A stretch of 64,000 nt of DNA from Azospirillum ramasamyi. GTDB lineage: Bacteria; Pseudomonadota; Alphaproteobacteria; Azospirillales; Azospirillaceae. Location: the NCBI RefSeq assembly GCF_003233655.1, contig NZ_CP029832.1, positions 1 to 64,000 of the forward strand. Reading direction: 5' to 3'. Positions within the stretch are counted from its first letter, which is position 1. The number at the start of each line of letters is the position of its first letter. Shown in pieces: positions 44,110 to 53,495 of this stretch. The notes under the pieces are model-generated. The model was not told where the DNA came from. It made no database searches and worked only from the letters and a program-made list of their open reading frames with translations. A program made the position numbers and the translations under genes.

Positions 44110-45338
44110 ACACGATGACCATTCCGTCTTTTCCGCATTCCTCGATTCCCCACCCATCTCTCACGGAGGCGAAGACGCCCATGCCTGACCAGATGCTCGT
44201 GGAGCCGCTTCGCGCCATGCCGGCCCCGCCGCATTGCGGTGGCCAGACCCTTCCTGTCGACGGCCGCCACGGCCGCGCGATGGAGGCGCTGCGCGCCACG
44301 CTGGATGCCATCGGCATCGGATCGGTCGAAGAGATCAATTGGAAGACCTACGAGACGATCATGCGGGTGGTCGAGCCGCTGATCGGGGCCGGCCATACCC
44401 TGCGCCATTTCGACTACACACACAGCGCCGAACTGCAGCCCGGCACGGTGGAGCGGCTGCGAAACGACTACAGCATCCGCCTCGCCTACACGGAATGGGG
44501 AAATCCGCGCAATCCGGCGCTGATCTGCCTCGGCGGCATCGCCAATTCTGCCCGGCGCTTCGACTACATCGCCCGCGCCCTGTCGCGCCACTACCATGTC
44601 CTGTGCCTGGACTGGGCGGGGCGGGGCCGCAGCGGCTGGCTGGCGGAACAGTCCGACTACAGTTTCGACGGCAATGTCGCCCAGGTGATGGCGCTGATCC
44701 GGCACAAGCGGCTGGGGTCGGTGACTCTGCTCGGCTCCTCGCTCGGCGGCAATGTCGCCATGCGGGTGGCGGCCCAGGCGCCGGAACTGGTCCGCGGCCT
44801 CATCCTCAACGACATCGGCCCCTTCATCCCGAACGAGCGCCGCCGCCGCCGCGCCGAATCGGTCGCGCGCCACTATGTCTTCCGCCACCCGGCACAGCTG
44901 TTCCACCGCACCGGCGCGGCCCAGAAGAATGACGGGCCGGTGGACGACACCGTGCTGCTGCACAACAGCTTCCACCAGACCCGCTGGTCGGAGGAGAACG
45001 GCGGCCGCGTCTACCGTCACGACATCCGAGCGCTGCAATGCTACCGCGACGCCGCCGCCCAGGATCACGACCAGTGGGACGACTGGCAGCGCGTCGCCTG
45101 CCCGGTCCTGCTGGTCCACGGCATGATGAGCGACGCCCTGCTCGACTCGACGATCGCGCGGATGTTGGAAAAGCCGCGGGTCAGCGTCGTCCATGTGCCG
45201 GACGTCGGCCATACCCCGACGCTCAGCGATCCGCTGCACATCGATGCCCTGCGCCGCTGGATGGCGGCCCCCCATGGCTGGCCGGCGGAAAGCACCGTCG
45301 GCTGGACCGCCGGGGCCGACCGCCTCCTGTTCCGGTGA
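44106..45338 (+). CDS. Alpha/beta-hydrolase fold protein
   Basis: A 410-residue hydrolase. Core motifs are ALICLGGIANSARRFDYIARAL, LDWAGRGRSGW, the nucleophile elbow VTLLGSSLGGNVAMRVA, the acid region ACPVLLVHGMMSD and His in VPDVGHTPTLSD. ATG 44106 overlaps the MFS stop as ATGA. An in-frame ATG at 44181 with GGAGG 11 bases upstream may be the true start (385 residues), because the first 25 residues look non-native. Substrate unknown, probably an ester or lactone handled with the MFS protein. Confidence 0.82.
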   Translation: MNTMTIPSFPHSSIPHPSLTEAKTPMPDQMLVEPLRAMPAPPHCGGQTLPVDGRHGRAMEALRATLDAIGIGSVEEINWKTYETIMRVVEPLIGAGHTLRHFDYTHSAELQPGTVERLRNDYSIRLAYTEWGNPRNPALICLGGIANSARRFDYIARALSRHYHVLCLDWAGRGRSGWLAEQSDYSFDGNVAQVMALIRHKRLGSVTLLGSSLGGNVAMRVAAQAPELVRGLILNDIGPFIPNERRRRRAESVARHYVFRHPAQLFHRTGAAQKNDGPVDDTVLLHNSFHQTRWSEENGGRVYRHDIRALQCYRDAAAQDHDQWDDWQRVACPVLLVHGMMSDALLDSTIARMLEKPRVSVVHVPDVGHTPTLSDPLHIDALRRWMAAPHGWPAESTVGWTAGADRLLFR

Positions 45339-45349
45339 GGGAGCGGGCG

Positions 45350-45952
45350 ATGACCGACCGGTTCCATTTCGTGCGCCACGGCCAGACCGAGGACAACCGC
45401 CGCGGCGTGCGCTGCGGCGGTGACCGCGACATCGTGCTGACCGAACATGGCGTCGAGCAGGCCCGCCTTGCGGCGAAGCGCTTCCGCGCCCAGGGCCACG
45501 ACTGCGGCTTGGTGATCGCCGGACCGCTGCGGCGCACGGCGGTCACCGGCGCCCTGTTCGCGGAGGCGCTGGGCGTCCCGCTGATCCACCGCGACTGGCT
45601 GCGCGAACGCGGGCTGGGGCGGTGGAACGGGCTGCCGATCGACCTGACCCGCCCCTGGTTCGCCGCCGGCGAAACTCCGCCGGGCGGGGAGAGCGAGGGC
45701 GTGTTCGCCGCGCGCGTCCTCGACGGGGTGGAGGAACTCGCCGCCTCGTCCGCCGGCCTGCTGGCCCGCCGGCCGCTGCTGGTCGGCAGCAAGGGGATCG
45801 GCCGCATCCTGCTGCACCGTCTGGCCGGACGGCCGGGGGTGGAACTGGAGAATTGCGAGGTCGTGGCCTTCACCCGCCTGTCCGCCCCGCCGGGCGGGCC
45901 GGGACGGTGGCGCTGCGACCAGCTGGAGAGGCTGGCCGGATGCGCGGCCTGA
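45350..45952 (+). CDS. Histidine phosphatase (phosphoglycerate-mutase-like) family protein
   Basis: A 200-residue protein with the phospho-His motif FHFVRHGQTEDN at the start, the following Arg region, and LVGSKGIGRILLHRL where the second catalytic segment normally carries His (here GSKG, without the usual GH). The missing second His may mean altered or lost activity. It starts 11 bases after the hydrolase stop and is probably cotranscribed with it. Confidence 0.82.
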   Translation: MTDRFHFVRHGQTEDNRRGVRCGGDRDIVLTEHGVEQARLAAKRFRAQGHDCGLVIAGPLRRTAVTGALFAEALGVPLIHRDWLRERGLGRWNGLPIDLTRPWFAAGETPPGGESEGVFAARVLDGVEELAASSAGLLARRPLLVGSKGIGRILLHRLAGRPGVELENCEVVAFTRLSAPPGGPGRWRCDQLERLAGCAA

Positions 45953-46035
45953 CCGAAGACGACCAACCGAACAAACCGAACGATACATGGATGCCATGCG
46001 GAGCCGCGTGGATCAGGACTGAGGAGTAGGGCGTA

Positions 46036-47712
46036 ATGAAGCTCAAGATTGGTACGCGGCTGATGCTGCTGGTGTTCGGCGTGGCGCTGCTCAGCACGCT
46101 CGCCGGTGCCACCGTCCACCTGACGGGAATGCGCACGAACCTGATCGAACAGCGCAAGGCCAAGGTCAAGGAGATGGTCGACGCCGCATCCTCCGTGATC
46201 GCGCTTTATGGCGAGCAGGAGAAGGCCGGCAAGCTGCAGCGCGGCGAAGCGCAGGAGCTTGCCCGCAACGCCGTGCGCGCAATGCGCTACGGCAACGGCG
46301 AGTATTTCTTCATCTATGATTATTCGGGCGTCAGCCTGGTCCACGGCCTGCGCCCGCAGGTCGAGGGCAAGAACCTGCTGAACCTGAAGGATCCCGACGG
46401 CGTTCCCTTCAACGTGCAGATGACGGACGCGGCCAAGGCCGGCGGCGGTTTCGTCGCCTTCCGCCACAAGCGCACCGACGCCGCCGATCCGTCGCCGAAG
46501 ATCGCCTACGCCACCGGCTACCAGCCCTGGCAGTGGATGATCGGCACCGGCGTCTATACCGACGACGTCGAGGAGGAATTCCAGGCCCGCGCCCTGCGTG
46601 AAGTGGGCGTCACCCTGCTGCTGCTGGCGATCAGCGTCGGCATCGGCATCTGGGTCTCGCGCGGACTGTCGCGTCCGCTGCTGGCGGTTCGCGACGTGCT
46701 GGGCCGCATCGGCGGCGGCGACCTGACCGTCGCCGTGCCCCATGCCGACCGCCCGGACGAGATCGGCGACATGGCCCGCGCCGTGGCCGGCCTCGCCACC
46801 ACCCTGCAGACCGCCCGCGACGAGGCCGAGCGTGCCGAGTTGGACCGCGCCGCCCGCGACATCCAGCGCGAGCGCCTGTCCGCCCGCGCCGCCGAGTTCG
46901 CCCGCGCGATGGACGAGGTCGTGGCGACGCTCAGCACCACCACCGTCGCCCTGCACGAGCGAACCGCCGCCCTCAGCAACGACGCGGCCAGCACCACCGA
47001 TCAGGCCCATGCCGCCGCCGGCGCCGCCCAGGGCGCGTCCGACAGCGTCGAATCCGCCGCCCAGGCCAGCGAGGAGCTGCGCGGGTCGATCGCCGCCATC
47101 AGCCGTCAGGTGGAAAGCGCCGCCCAGACCGCGTCGCGCGCGGTGACGGAGACGTCCAACACCACCGGCATCGTCACCGGCCTCGCGTCCGCCGCCGAGC
47201 AGATCGGCGCGGTGGTTGAACTGATCAACTCCATCGCCGGGCAGACCAACCTGCTGGCGCTGAACGCGACCATCGAGGCCGCCCGCGCCGGTGAGGCCGG
47301 CAAGGGCTTCGCCGTCGTGGCCAGCGAGGTGAAGAGCCTCGCCACCCAGACCGCCAAGGCGACCGAGGATATCCAATCGCAGGTGGGGGCGATCCGTGCG
47401 GCGACCGCCAACGCCATCGGCGCCATCGAGGGCATCGCCAGCCTGATCACCAACCTAAGCGCCCTGAATGGCGAGGTGGCGTCCGCCGTGCAGCAGCAGG
47501 AGGCGGCGACCCACCAGATCTTCGCCAACGCCCGCGCCGCCGCCGACAACTCGCGTCAGGTCACCAGCAGCGTCGGCTCGCTGTCGGCGACCATGACCAC
47601 CACCAGCGAGCGGATGCGCCTGGTGTCCACCAGCGTGGAAAACGTGTCGGAACAGTCGGAGCGTCTGAAGGACGAGGTCCGTCGCTTCGTGGCCGAGGTC
47701 AACGCGGCCTGA
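46036..47712 (+). CDS. Methyl-accepting chemotaxis protein with single Cache domain
   Basis: A 558-residue chemoreceptor. TM1 is at about residues 8-29, followed by a periplasmic sCache-type domain ([49 protein letters not shown]), TM2 near 195-212, a HAMP domain, and a long signalling coiled coil with the conserved tip [40 protein letters not shown] (key residues, two helices). Such sCache receptors often sense small organic acids. It follows the MFS-hydrolase-phosphatase genes by 83 bases. No C-terminal CheR-tether pentapeptide is seen. Confidence 0.92.
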   Translation: MKLKIGTRLMLLVFGVALLSTLAGATVHLTGMRTNLIEQRKAKVKEMVDAASSVIALYGEQEKAGKLQRGEAQELARNAVRAMRYGNGEYFFIYDYSGVSLVHGLRPQVEGKNLLNLKDPDGVPFNVQMTDAAKAGGGFVAFRHKRTDAADPSPKIAYATGYQPWQWMIGTGVYTDDVEEEFQARALREVGVTLLLLAISVGIGIWVSRGLSRPLLAVRDVLGRIGGGDLTVAVPHADRPDEIGDMARAVAGLATTLQTARDEAERAELDRAARDIQRERLSARAAEFARAMDEVVATLSTTTVALHERTAALSNDAASTTDQAHAAAGAAQGASDSVESAAQASEELRGSIAAISRQVESAAQTASRAVTETSNTTGIVTGLASAAEQIGAVVELINSIAGQTNLLALNATIEAARAGEAGKGFAVVASEVKSLATQTAKATEDIQSQVGAIRAATANAIGAIEGIASLITNLSALNGEVASAVQQQEAATHQIFANARAAADNSRQVTSSVGSLSATMTTTSERMRLVSTSVENVSEQSERLKDEVRRFVAEVNAA

Positions 47713-47874
47713 CCCGAAGGTGATGGGCTCCCGGCGGCCCGTGCCGCCGGGAGTCGCCCCGGTCGGATTCCGCCCTTCCATTTCCGCACTTGTTCCGGTT
47801 GTGCAGCCGGGACCAAATAGGCACCGGAAATGGGGCCGTCGCCCGGTGGCGGCGGTTGCCCATCGGGAAGGCAG

Positions 47875-49002
47875 ATGATGACCGAGATTCAAAGAGACCC
47901 CTTCGCCGCTGCGGCATCCTTCAATGCCGGCGTCTATGGGACCGGCATCCGGCCGGTGCAGGCCGGCAGGCTGTCCGAGGCCGTCCGCCGCTTGTTGCGG
48001 GCGGCCGGCAGCGAGGCGGAAGAGGCGCGGGTTGTGGCCGACCATCTGATCGAGGCCAATCTGCGCGGGCATGACAGCCACGGCGTCGGCATGCTCGCCA
48101 TGTATATGCCGGCCATCGCCGCCGGTCTGCTGCGCCCCAACCAGCACGCTACCGTGATCGGCGAGTCGGGGCCCTTCCTGTCGGTCGCGGGCGGAAGCGG
48201 CTATGGTCAGGTGATCGCGCGGGAGGCGACCGACCTCGCCATCCAGCGGGCGCGGCGGGACGGGCTGGCGGTGTTGTCCCTGCGCGACAGCCATCACATC
48301 GGCCGGGTCGGCTCCTATGGCGAGCAGTGCAGCGATGCGGGGCTCGTCGTCCTGGCCTTCGTCAATGTCGTCACCCGCCCGGCGGTGGCGCCGCATGACG
48401 GCACCCGGCCGCGGCTGGGCACCAACCCGATCTGCATCGCCATCCCGGCCACGCAGGAGACTCCGGCCCTGATCCTCGATTTCGCCACCAGCGCCGTGGC
48501 AGTCGGCAAATGCCGCGTCGCCATGGGCAAGGGACAGGAGATGGCGCCCGGCCTGCTGCTCGACCGGCAAGGCGACCCCACCCGCGATCCCGGCGTGATG
48601 TTCCAGGATCCCTCCGGCGCGCTGCTGCCGCTGGGTGGCCACAAGGGCTTCGGCCTGTCGCTGATGTGCGACGTGCTGGCCGGGGCGCTGGCGTCGGCGA
48701 TGCCCGGCACGCCGTCGCACCAGGATTCCGGCCGGGTGATGAACAACATGTTCGCCATCGTCTTCGACCCGGCACGCGGCGGCAACGCCCGGTGGGCCGC
48801 GGACCTCGACGATCTGGTCGCCTATATCCGCGACACGCCGACCGCAACCGGCGCCGAGTCCATTCAGTTGCCTGGCGAGCCGGAAAGCCGGACCCGCCGG
48901 CAGCGGCTGGCCGACGGCATCCCGCTCGACGGCGCCACCCTGGCGATGCTGGACAGCCTTGGCCGGGAGCGCGGCGTGGAACTGGCGGAGTTTCTGGCCT
49001 GA
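47875..49002 (+). CDS. Malate/L-lactate dehydrogenase family (Ldh2) oxidoreductase
   Basis: A 375-residue NAD(P)-dependent dehydrogenase of the LDH2/MDG2 fold. Marks are NLRGHDSHGVGMLAMY, LSLRDSHHIGRVGSYGEQ with the catalytic His, RLGTNPICIAIP, LDFATSAVAVGKC and LPLGGHKGFGLSLMCDVLAGAL. Family members reduce 2-oxoacids such as malate, ureidoglycolate, delta1-piperideine-2-carboxylate or 2,3-diketogulonate. GGGAAGG precedes two adjacent ATGs (47875 and 47878). Neighbours do not reveal the substrate. Confidence 0.88.
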   Translation: MMTEIQRDPFAAAASFNAGVYGTGIRPVQAGRLSEAVRRLLRAAGSEAEEARVVADHLIEANLRGHDSHGVGMLAMYMPAIAAGLLRPNQHATVIGESGPFLSVAGGSGYGQVIAREATDLAIQRARRDGLAVLSLRDSHHIGRVGSYGEQCSDAGLVVLAFVNVVTRPAVAPHDGTRPRLGTNPICIAIPATQETPALILDFATSAVAVGKCRVAMGKGQEMAPGLLLDRQGDPTRDPGVMFQDPSGALLPLGGHKGFGLSLMCDVLAGALASAMPGTPSHQDSGRVMNNMFAIVFDPARGGNARWAADLDDLVAYIRDTPTATGAESIQLPGEPESRTRRQRLADGIPLDGATLAMLDSLGRERGVELAEFLA

Positions 49003-49077
49003 TCGGCCTTTTGCTCGGCCTGCATTCCGGATTCGCATCCGGGATGCGGGCCGGTCGCCTTTCCGGGGGCGTTTCCG

Positions 49078-50262
49078 TTACGGCCCGGATGTGGAGATCT
49101 CGACCGGCATGCGGACGAGATCGCGGTTCCAGGTGATTTTGCACCAGGTCAGGTTCAGCCGCGTCATGTAGAGATAGGCGGTTCCGCCGATATCCTCGAA
49201 ATTGCGGCTTTGGCTGCCGGGGTCGAGAAGGGCGGGGTAGTCGAAGGCGGCGGCATCGCCGCAGCCGTAGCGGAACAGCAGGGGGGCCGTCCACAGCAGT
49301 TGCGGCTTCGACCAGTTGAGCAGATCCGGCGAGGTGGCGGTCCAGATGCCGGTCTGCCCGTCGCGGGTCGCTGCCAGCGTGGCGATGAACTGGCCGCTCG
49401 CCCGGTGGCGGACGATGCTGCGGACGGTGCCTTGGAGAACTCCGGGGGCTACCGGGGCGCAGAGATGCGCGTCCGGCGGGTCGTCGGCTTGGCCGTCGCG
49501 GACGAAGCGGACCGTAAAGGATTTCCCGTCCCAGCCCCGCCAGGATTGCGGATCGGCGAGGTTGTCGGTCCGCATCAGGCAGGCGCCGCGTTTCTGCGCG
49601 CCGAAGCGTTCCGCCCAGAAGAAAGCGTACCAATGGTCGCCATGGCGGACGATGTTGGTGGGCGCGAAGTAGCCGGTGCGCCGGCCGGCGTCGCCGCTGT
49701 AGGGATAGGGCAAGGTCGCGACGGTATGGTCGGGCGGCGCCGCGCTCAGCCGGAAGCTCGCCCCGCCGTCGGTGGAGACCGCCGCGGTGATACTGTTTCG
49801 CCAGCAGCGCATATAGTCGCCGGACGGGCAGAGCGCCCGCCGCTTCTGGGCATGGAACTCGTTGCTGACCAGCGCGAAGACCGTGCTGCCGTCCAGCGTA
49901 TAGAAGGACGAGATCCAACTGCGGTCGTCGTGCAGGCGCGGGTCGTCCTGTCCATGGCCCTGGAAGATGACGGCGCAGTTGGGGCGCACCGAGTCCAGCG
50001 ACGGGCCGGTGAGGGCCCGCGCGGTGGAATGCGAGGCGATCAGATGCACGGTGCCGCCGGCGTCGCGGAAGGCGCGCGCCGGGGTGTCCGGCGCGTCCCT
50101 CTTCGCGCAGGCGTCGCGTTGCCAGGAGGTGACGGTTTCCAGCTCCCCGGCCTTCCTGACCGTCAGCGCCTGCGCAGCCGCGGTCCCCGACAACATGGCG
50201 AGGCCCAGCGACAGCGCGAGCGCCGCGGTCCGGCGGCGCAGCATCGGCGACACGGCCTGCAT
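49078..50262 (-). CDS. Secreted beta-propeller-like protein, unknown function
   Basis: A 394-residue exported protein. The signal peptide is MLRRRTAALALSLGLAMLSGTAAAQ. The mature part has repeating motifs typical of glycosidase-like five-blade propellers or sialidase-like folds: SWISSFYTLDGSTVFALVSNEFH, AAVSTDGGASFRLS, YFAPTNIVRHGDHWYAFFWAER, WTATSPDLLNWSKPQLLW and NFEDIGGTAYLYMTRLN. No catalytic set can be assigned. Its start overlaps the stop of the pyruvyltransferase gene, so the pair is an operon that may act on an exopolysaccharide. Confidence 0.78.
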   Translation of the reverse strand: MQAVSPMLRRRTAALALSLGLAMLSGTAAAQALTVRKAGELETVTSWQRDACAKRDAPDTPARAFRDAGGTVHLIASHSTARALTGPSLDSVRPNCAVIFQGHGQDDPRLHDDRSWISSFYTLDGSTVFALVSNEFHAQKRRALCPSGDYMRCWRNSITAAVSTDGGASFRLSAAPPDHTVATLPYPYSGDAGRRTGYFAPTNIVRHGDHWYAFFWAERFGAQKRGACLMRTDNLADPQSWRGWDGKSFTVRFVRDGQADDPPDAHLCAPVAPGVLQGTVRSIVRHRASGQFIATLAATRDGQTGIWTATSPDLLNWSKPQLLWTAPLLFRYGCGDAAAFDYPALLDPGSQSRNFEDIGGTAYLYMTRLNLTWCKITWNRDLVRMPVEISTSGP

Positions 50263-51503
50263 CACTTGCCGGCGGCGATGGACTTCAGGAAGGGGGCCGG
50301 CTGCAGCCGGTTGGCGACCAGGAAATCCAGGTAGCGGGCGGCCGATTCCGCGCGGTGGCGGTCATAGGCGTCGGGATCGAATTTGATAAGCGATTTCAGG
50401 CGGCTGCGGGTCAACGGCGCCGTCAGGTCGGCGGCGTCGACATAAGGAACGCCGGTGTTCTCGCACAATTCGCGCGTGCGGGAATCGATGGTCACCGTCA
50501 GGCCCATCCGCTCCGCCTGGATCGCCAGGGCGACACCGTGATAGCGGCAGCCGATGGTCAGATCCTGCTGGCGCAGATTGTCCATCCAGGCCGGCACGTC
50601 ATAGTAGGAGCGCATGTAGTTCCGGCACCAGGCCTTGAACTCCTCGAAGGAGTAGTGCGGCACGGTGTGGCGGTGGATTTCCTTCAGCGCATGCGCGTCG
50701 ATGCCGTCGAACAGCCCGCGCGAAGCCTTGATCATCTCGCCCATCGACTGGACGATGTACTGGCCCGGCGCGATGGGGTCCATCATCAGGGCGATCAGCT
50801 GGTGTTCGATCTCCCGCGTCTTGATCCAGGCCTGATGGCCGCCGGCCACCGTGATCGAGCGCGGCAGGTCCAGCGCCGACCAGTTCGCGTGGATCCTGCG
50901 GCCCAGCCCCGGCGCCTGGTTCAGGAAATGCGACGGGCAGCCGCCCGGCAGGGAGCCGGTGATGCCGAGCTTTTCCAACTGCGCGGTGGTGTAGGCGCCG
51001 CGGGTGTAGATGTTGGGCGACGTGGCGGAGGACGGGTTCGACGCCGCGATCACCTGGGCCCAGCGCAGGGTGCCGGGGTTGAGTTCGATGTCGTGGTCAT
51101 AGCTGTTCGCCTGGGCGCCGAGGCCGATGGCGACGATCGGCAGGCCCGACTTCTCCAGATTCTCCGCCATCTGCCCGTAATCGGTGTGGCGACCCAACTG
51201 GTTGGCGCAGGGGATGACGATGATGTCGGCGTTGTTCCGCAGCGTCTCGGCCGAGGAACCCCAGCTGAAATGCTTCACCGGATTGGTGATGTGGCTGCAG
51301 ATCGAATGCACGAAGGCGAGGTTGCCGTTGTTGTGCCCGATGCCGTTGTACAGGTCGTCGAATGCGGCGTTCGAATACAGGCCGAGATTCGGGGTCTTCC
51401 ACAGCACCGCGACGCGCAAAGGCTGGGACGGCACGCGACCGGAAGCTTGCCCGGAAGTGTGCGGCCGGTCGACAGGAGTATCGGTGACGATGTCTTCAAG
51501 CAT
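50262..51503 (-). CDS. Polysaccharide pyruvyltransferase family protein
   Basis: A 413-residue PS_pyruv_trans family protein, which transfers pyruvate from phosphoenolpyruvate to sugar hydroxyls as a ketal. Indicative segments are RVAVLWKTPNLGLYSNAAF, DIIVIPCANQLGRHTDY, IYTRGAYTTAQLEKLGITG, GGCPSHFLN and the late LTIGCRYHGVALAIQAERMGL with conserved GxRxH. ATG 51503 begins the recognisable product; the upstream open frame is AT-rich and unlikely to be coding. It is cotranscribed with a secreted propeller protein, suggesting capsule or exopolysaccharide modification. Confidence 0.85.
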   Translation of the reverse strand: MLEDIVTDTPVDRPHTSGQASGRVPSQPLRVAVLWKTPNLGLYSNAAFDDLYNGIGHNNGNLAFVHSICSHITNPVKHFSWGSSAETLRNNADIIVIPCANQLGRHTDYGQMAENLEKSGLPIVAIGLGAQANSYDHDIELNPGTLRWAQVIAASNPSSATSPNIYTRGAYTTAQLEKLGITGSLPGGCPSHFLNQAPGLGRRIHANWSALDLPRSITVAGGHQAWIKTREIEHQLIALMMDPIAPGQYIVQSMGEMIKASRGLFDGIDAHALKEIHRHTVPHYSFEEFKAWCRNYMRSYYDVPAWMDNLRQQDLTIGCRYHGVALAIQAERMGLTVTIDSRTRELCENTGVPYVDAADLTAPLTRSRLKSLIKFDPDAYDRHRAESAARYLDFLVANRLQPAPFLKSIAAGK

Positions 51504-52244
51504 GTCGGCTCTAGCCTCGGGTCGGTGGATGCTGGAAACCAACCGACGGTATGCGCAGAATAGGTAGGGCCGCAAGTGACATCCAAAAAATAACACAAAG
51601 AGGAATTTCGCAGACTATGCTTTGAATTTCTATGCAAAGTAGGCTAACGATGGATTGTTGACCGGAAGATGATGGAGTCTTCAATGGAAATTCATGGAAA
51701 TGCTTCTGAATTCGAACAAAATCCTTCGGAGGCATGAGACGGCATGGCAGCAGAGCGATGGACTTGAATCCGGTGGTGCACCGTCCTATTTCAGCCGAAG
51801 TTTCCCGCCGGTTGAGACGCGGAGCCAAGCGTAAGCTAAGGTGCCAGGAGAATTCGCCTGGGCGCCCCTTTAATCCGTTGTCAAAAATCCTATATAATGT
51901 CCGTTGCGCCGTTGAATGCGCCGGCCCCTGCAGGATGGTTTCCGCTTTTGTGATCGATCCGTTTTCTTTGGTTCGGCTGCGCTGAACGGCGTGGCCCTGC
52001 CTCTCCTCTCCGGCTCTGTGGCGTGCCGGCTGCCGCGATCCTTCCCCGGTCGCGGCGCTGCCCGCGGGGCTGGAGAGGACCCCTTCACGATCCGGCACCG
52101 TCACTGGTGCACGCCGTCCGGCAGCGTCGAATGCCGGCAACGCAATGAACAAGCAAACCCAACGTCAACAGGACCGACCCGAACGACGCGGTGGGGCAAG
52201 CCCCTGCGGCGCCGTTTCCGTCGGTTGGGAGAGACAGAGACACC
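51504..52244. other. Long divergent intergenic region upstream of rpoH
   Basis: These 741 bases separate the pyruvyltransferase and rpoH starts. About 51560-51730 is AT-rich and probably carries the leftward promoter. A TATAAT lies at 51893-51898 with no well-placed -35; TTGTCA at 51878 is too close. The 350 bases before rpoH (51899-52244) have normal GC content and no convincing gene, and so could be a long structured rpoH leader. A tiny frame at 51670-51735 looks accidental. Confidence 0.5.
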
Positions 52245-53204
52245 ATGCAGCGAAACGCTGAAACCCGCACCGCCCAATCCCGCACCGCCGAATCCTCCGC
52301 GGCCAAGACTCGTGTCAACGAGCCCCGTACCGCCGAACCGATGCAGCTCTACCTGCAGGATGCCCGCAAGTACCAGTACCTGACGGCCGAGCAGGAGCAT
52401 GAGCTGTCCGTCCGCTGGCATGACCGCCAGGATCCGGCGGCACTCGACCAGCTGGTCGGCAGCCATCTGCGGCTCGTCGTCAAGATGGCCCGCGGCTATC
52501 TCGGCTATGGCCTGCCGCTGGCCGATCTGGTGGCGGAAGGCAATGTGGGCGTGATGCAGGCGGCGCAGAAGTTCGATCCCTCCAAGGGCTTCCGCTTCGC
52601 CACCTATGCGTCCTGGTGGGTGCGGGCGGCGATCCAGGAATATGTCCTGCACAACTGGTCGCTGGTGAAGATCGGCACCACGGCCGGCCAGAAGAAGCTG
52701 TTCTTCAGCCTGCGCCGCCTGAAGGCGCGGATGCAGGAGTTGGAGAGCGGCGACCTGTCGCCGGAGGCGGTGGAGAGTATCGCCACCGAACTGAACGTGT
52801 CGAAGGCCGAGGTGGTGGAGATGAACCGCCGCCTGGGCAACGACCGTTCGCTGAATGTCGGACTGTCGGAGGACGGCGACGCCGAATGGCAGGATCTGCT
52901 GGCCGACGATCGTCCCGACCAGGAGGCGACGCTTGCCGACTCCGAGGAACGCAGCCGGCGCCAGCAGTTCCTGAAGCTGGGGCTGGGCGTGCTGGACGAC
53001 CGCGAGCGCCAGATCCTGGTCGCCCGCCGCCTGCGGGACGAGCCGCTGACGCTGGAGGAACTGAGCCAGACCTTCCGCGTCTCGCGCGAGCGCGTCCGGC
53101 AACTGGAGGTGCGTGCCTTCGAGAAGCTCCAGAAGGCGGTGATTGCCAATGCCCGGACGGAGCAGGCGGCGATGGAGAAGAACCGCCTGCTGTCCCGCGC
53201 CTGA
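52245..53204 (+). CDS. rpoH: RNA polymerase heat-shock sigma factor (RpoH-type)
   Basis: A 319-residue sigma-32-type factor. Region 1.2 is MQLYLQDARKYQYLTAEQEHEL. Region 2 includes VVKMARGYLGYGLPLADLVAEGNVGVMQAAQKFDPSKGFRFATYASWWVRAAIQEY. The RpoH box QKKLFFSLRR, diagnostic for this subfamily, follows. Region 4.2 is LTLEELSQTFRVSRERVRQLEVRAFEKLQ. The N-terminal 30 residues are low-complexity. GGGAGAG precedes ATG 52245. Relatives often carry several rpoH genes; this one stands alone with its own terminator and may serve a particular stress response. Confidence 0.93.
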   Translation: MQRNAETRTAQSRTAESSAAKTRVNEPRTAEPMQLYLQDARKYQYLTAEQEHELSVRWHDRQDPAALDQLVGSHLRLVVKMARGYLGYGLPLADLVAEGNVGVMQAAQKFDPSKGFRFATYASWWVRAAIQEYVLHNWSLVKIGTTAGQKKLFFSLRRLKARMQELESGDLSPEAVESIATELNVSKAEVVEMNRRLGNDRSLNVGLSEDGDAEWQDLLADDRPDQEATLADSEERSRRQQFLKLGLGVLDDRERQILVARRLRDEPLTLEELSQTFRVSRERVRQLEVRAFEKLQKAVIANARTEQAAMEKNRLLSRA

Positions 53205-53246
53205 CCGCGCGGGTTCGGAGGCCGTGTTTTGATTGCGAACATTCCA

Positions 53247-53277
53247 GGGCGCGGCTTTTGAAAGGCCGCGCCCTTTT
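53247..53277 (+). terminator. Rho-independent terminator after rpoH
   Basis: GGGCGCGGC (53247-53255) pairs with GCCGCGCCC (53265-53273) over a nine-base loop and is followed directly by TTTT. It lies 42 bases after the rpoH stop and is the clearest intrinsic terminator in the window. Confidence 0.9.
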
Positions 53278-53495
53278 GCTGTCTTGCTGCGCCCGGCCAA
53301 AAGGGATGACCGCGCTGGCCGGCTTCGACCACACCGGCGACGGCTTCATCGAGGGGGACGGGTCGGGAAGCTGGATTGGCAGTATCCTGGCCGTCTTCCT
53401 TCCTGCGCCGACCGGTATTGGACCGACGACATAGGAACCGCCCTTCCGCGGCTGTGGTTGATCGGGGCAACGCCATCCTTCGAAAGGGCAGTCCC

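Noticed and set aside
51878..51898. TTGTCA ... TATAAT as a sigma-70 promoter before rpoH
   Set aside because: The spacer is only nine bases, so the two boxes cannot serve one promoter. Only the TATAAT is noted.
51734..51985. 83-codon frame upstream of rpoH with GGAGG just before the ATG
   Set aside because: The GGAGG is one base from the ATG, too close to function, and the peptide is Arg/Ser rich without pattern. A micro-frame at 51670 that ends here was rejected for the same lack of support.
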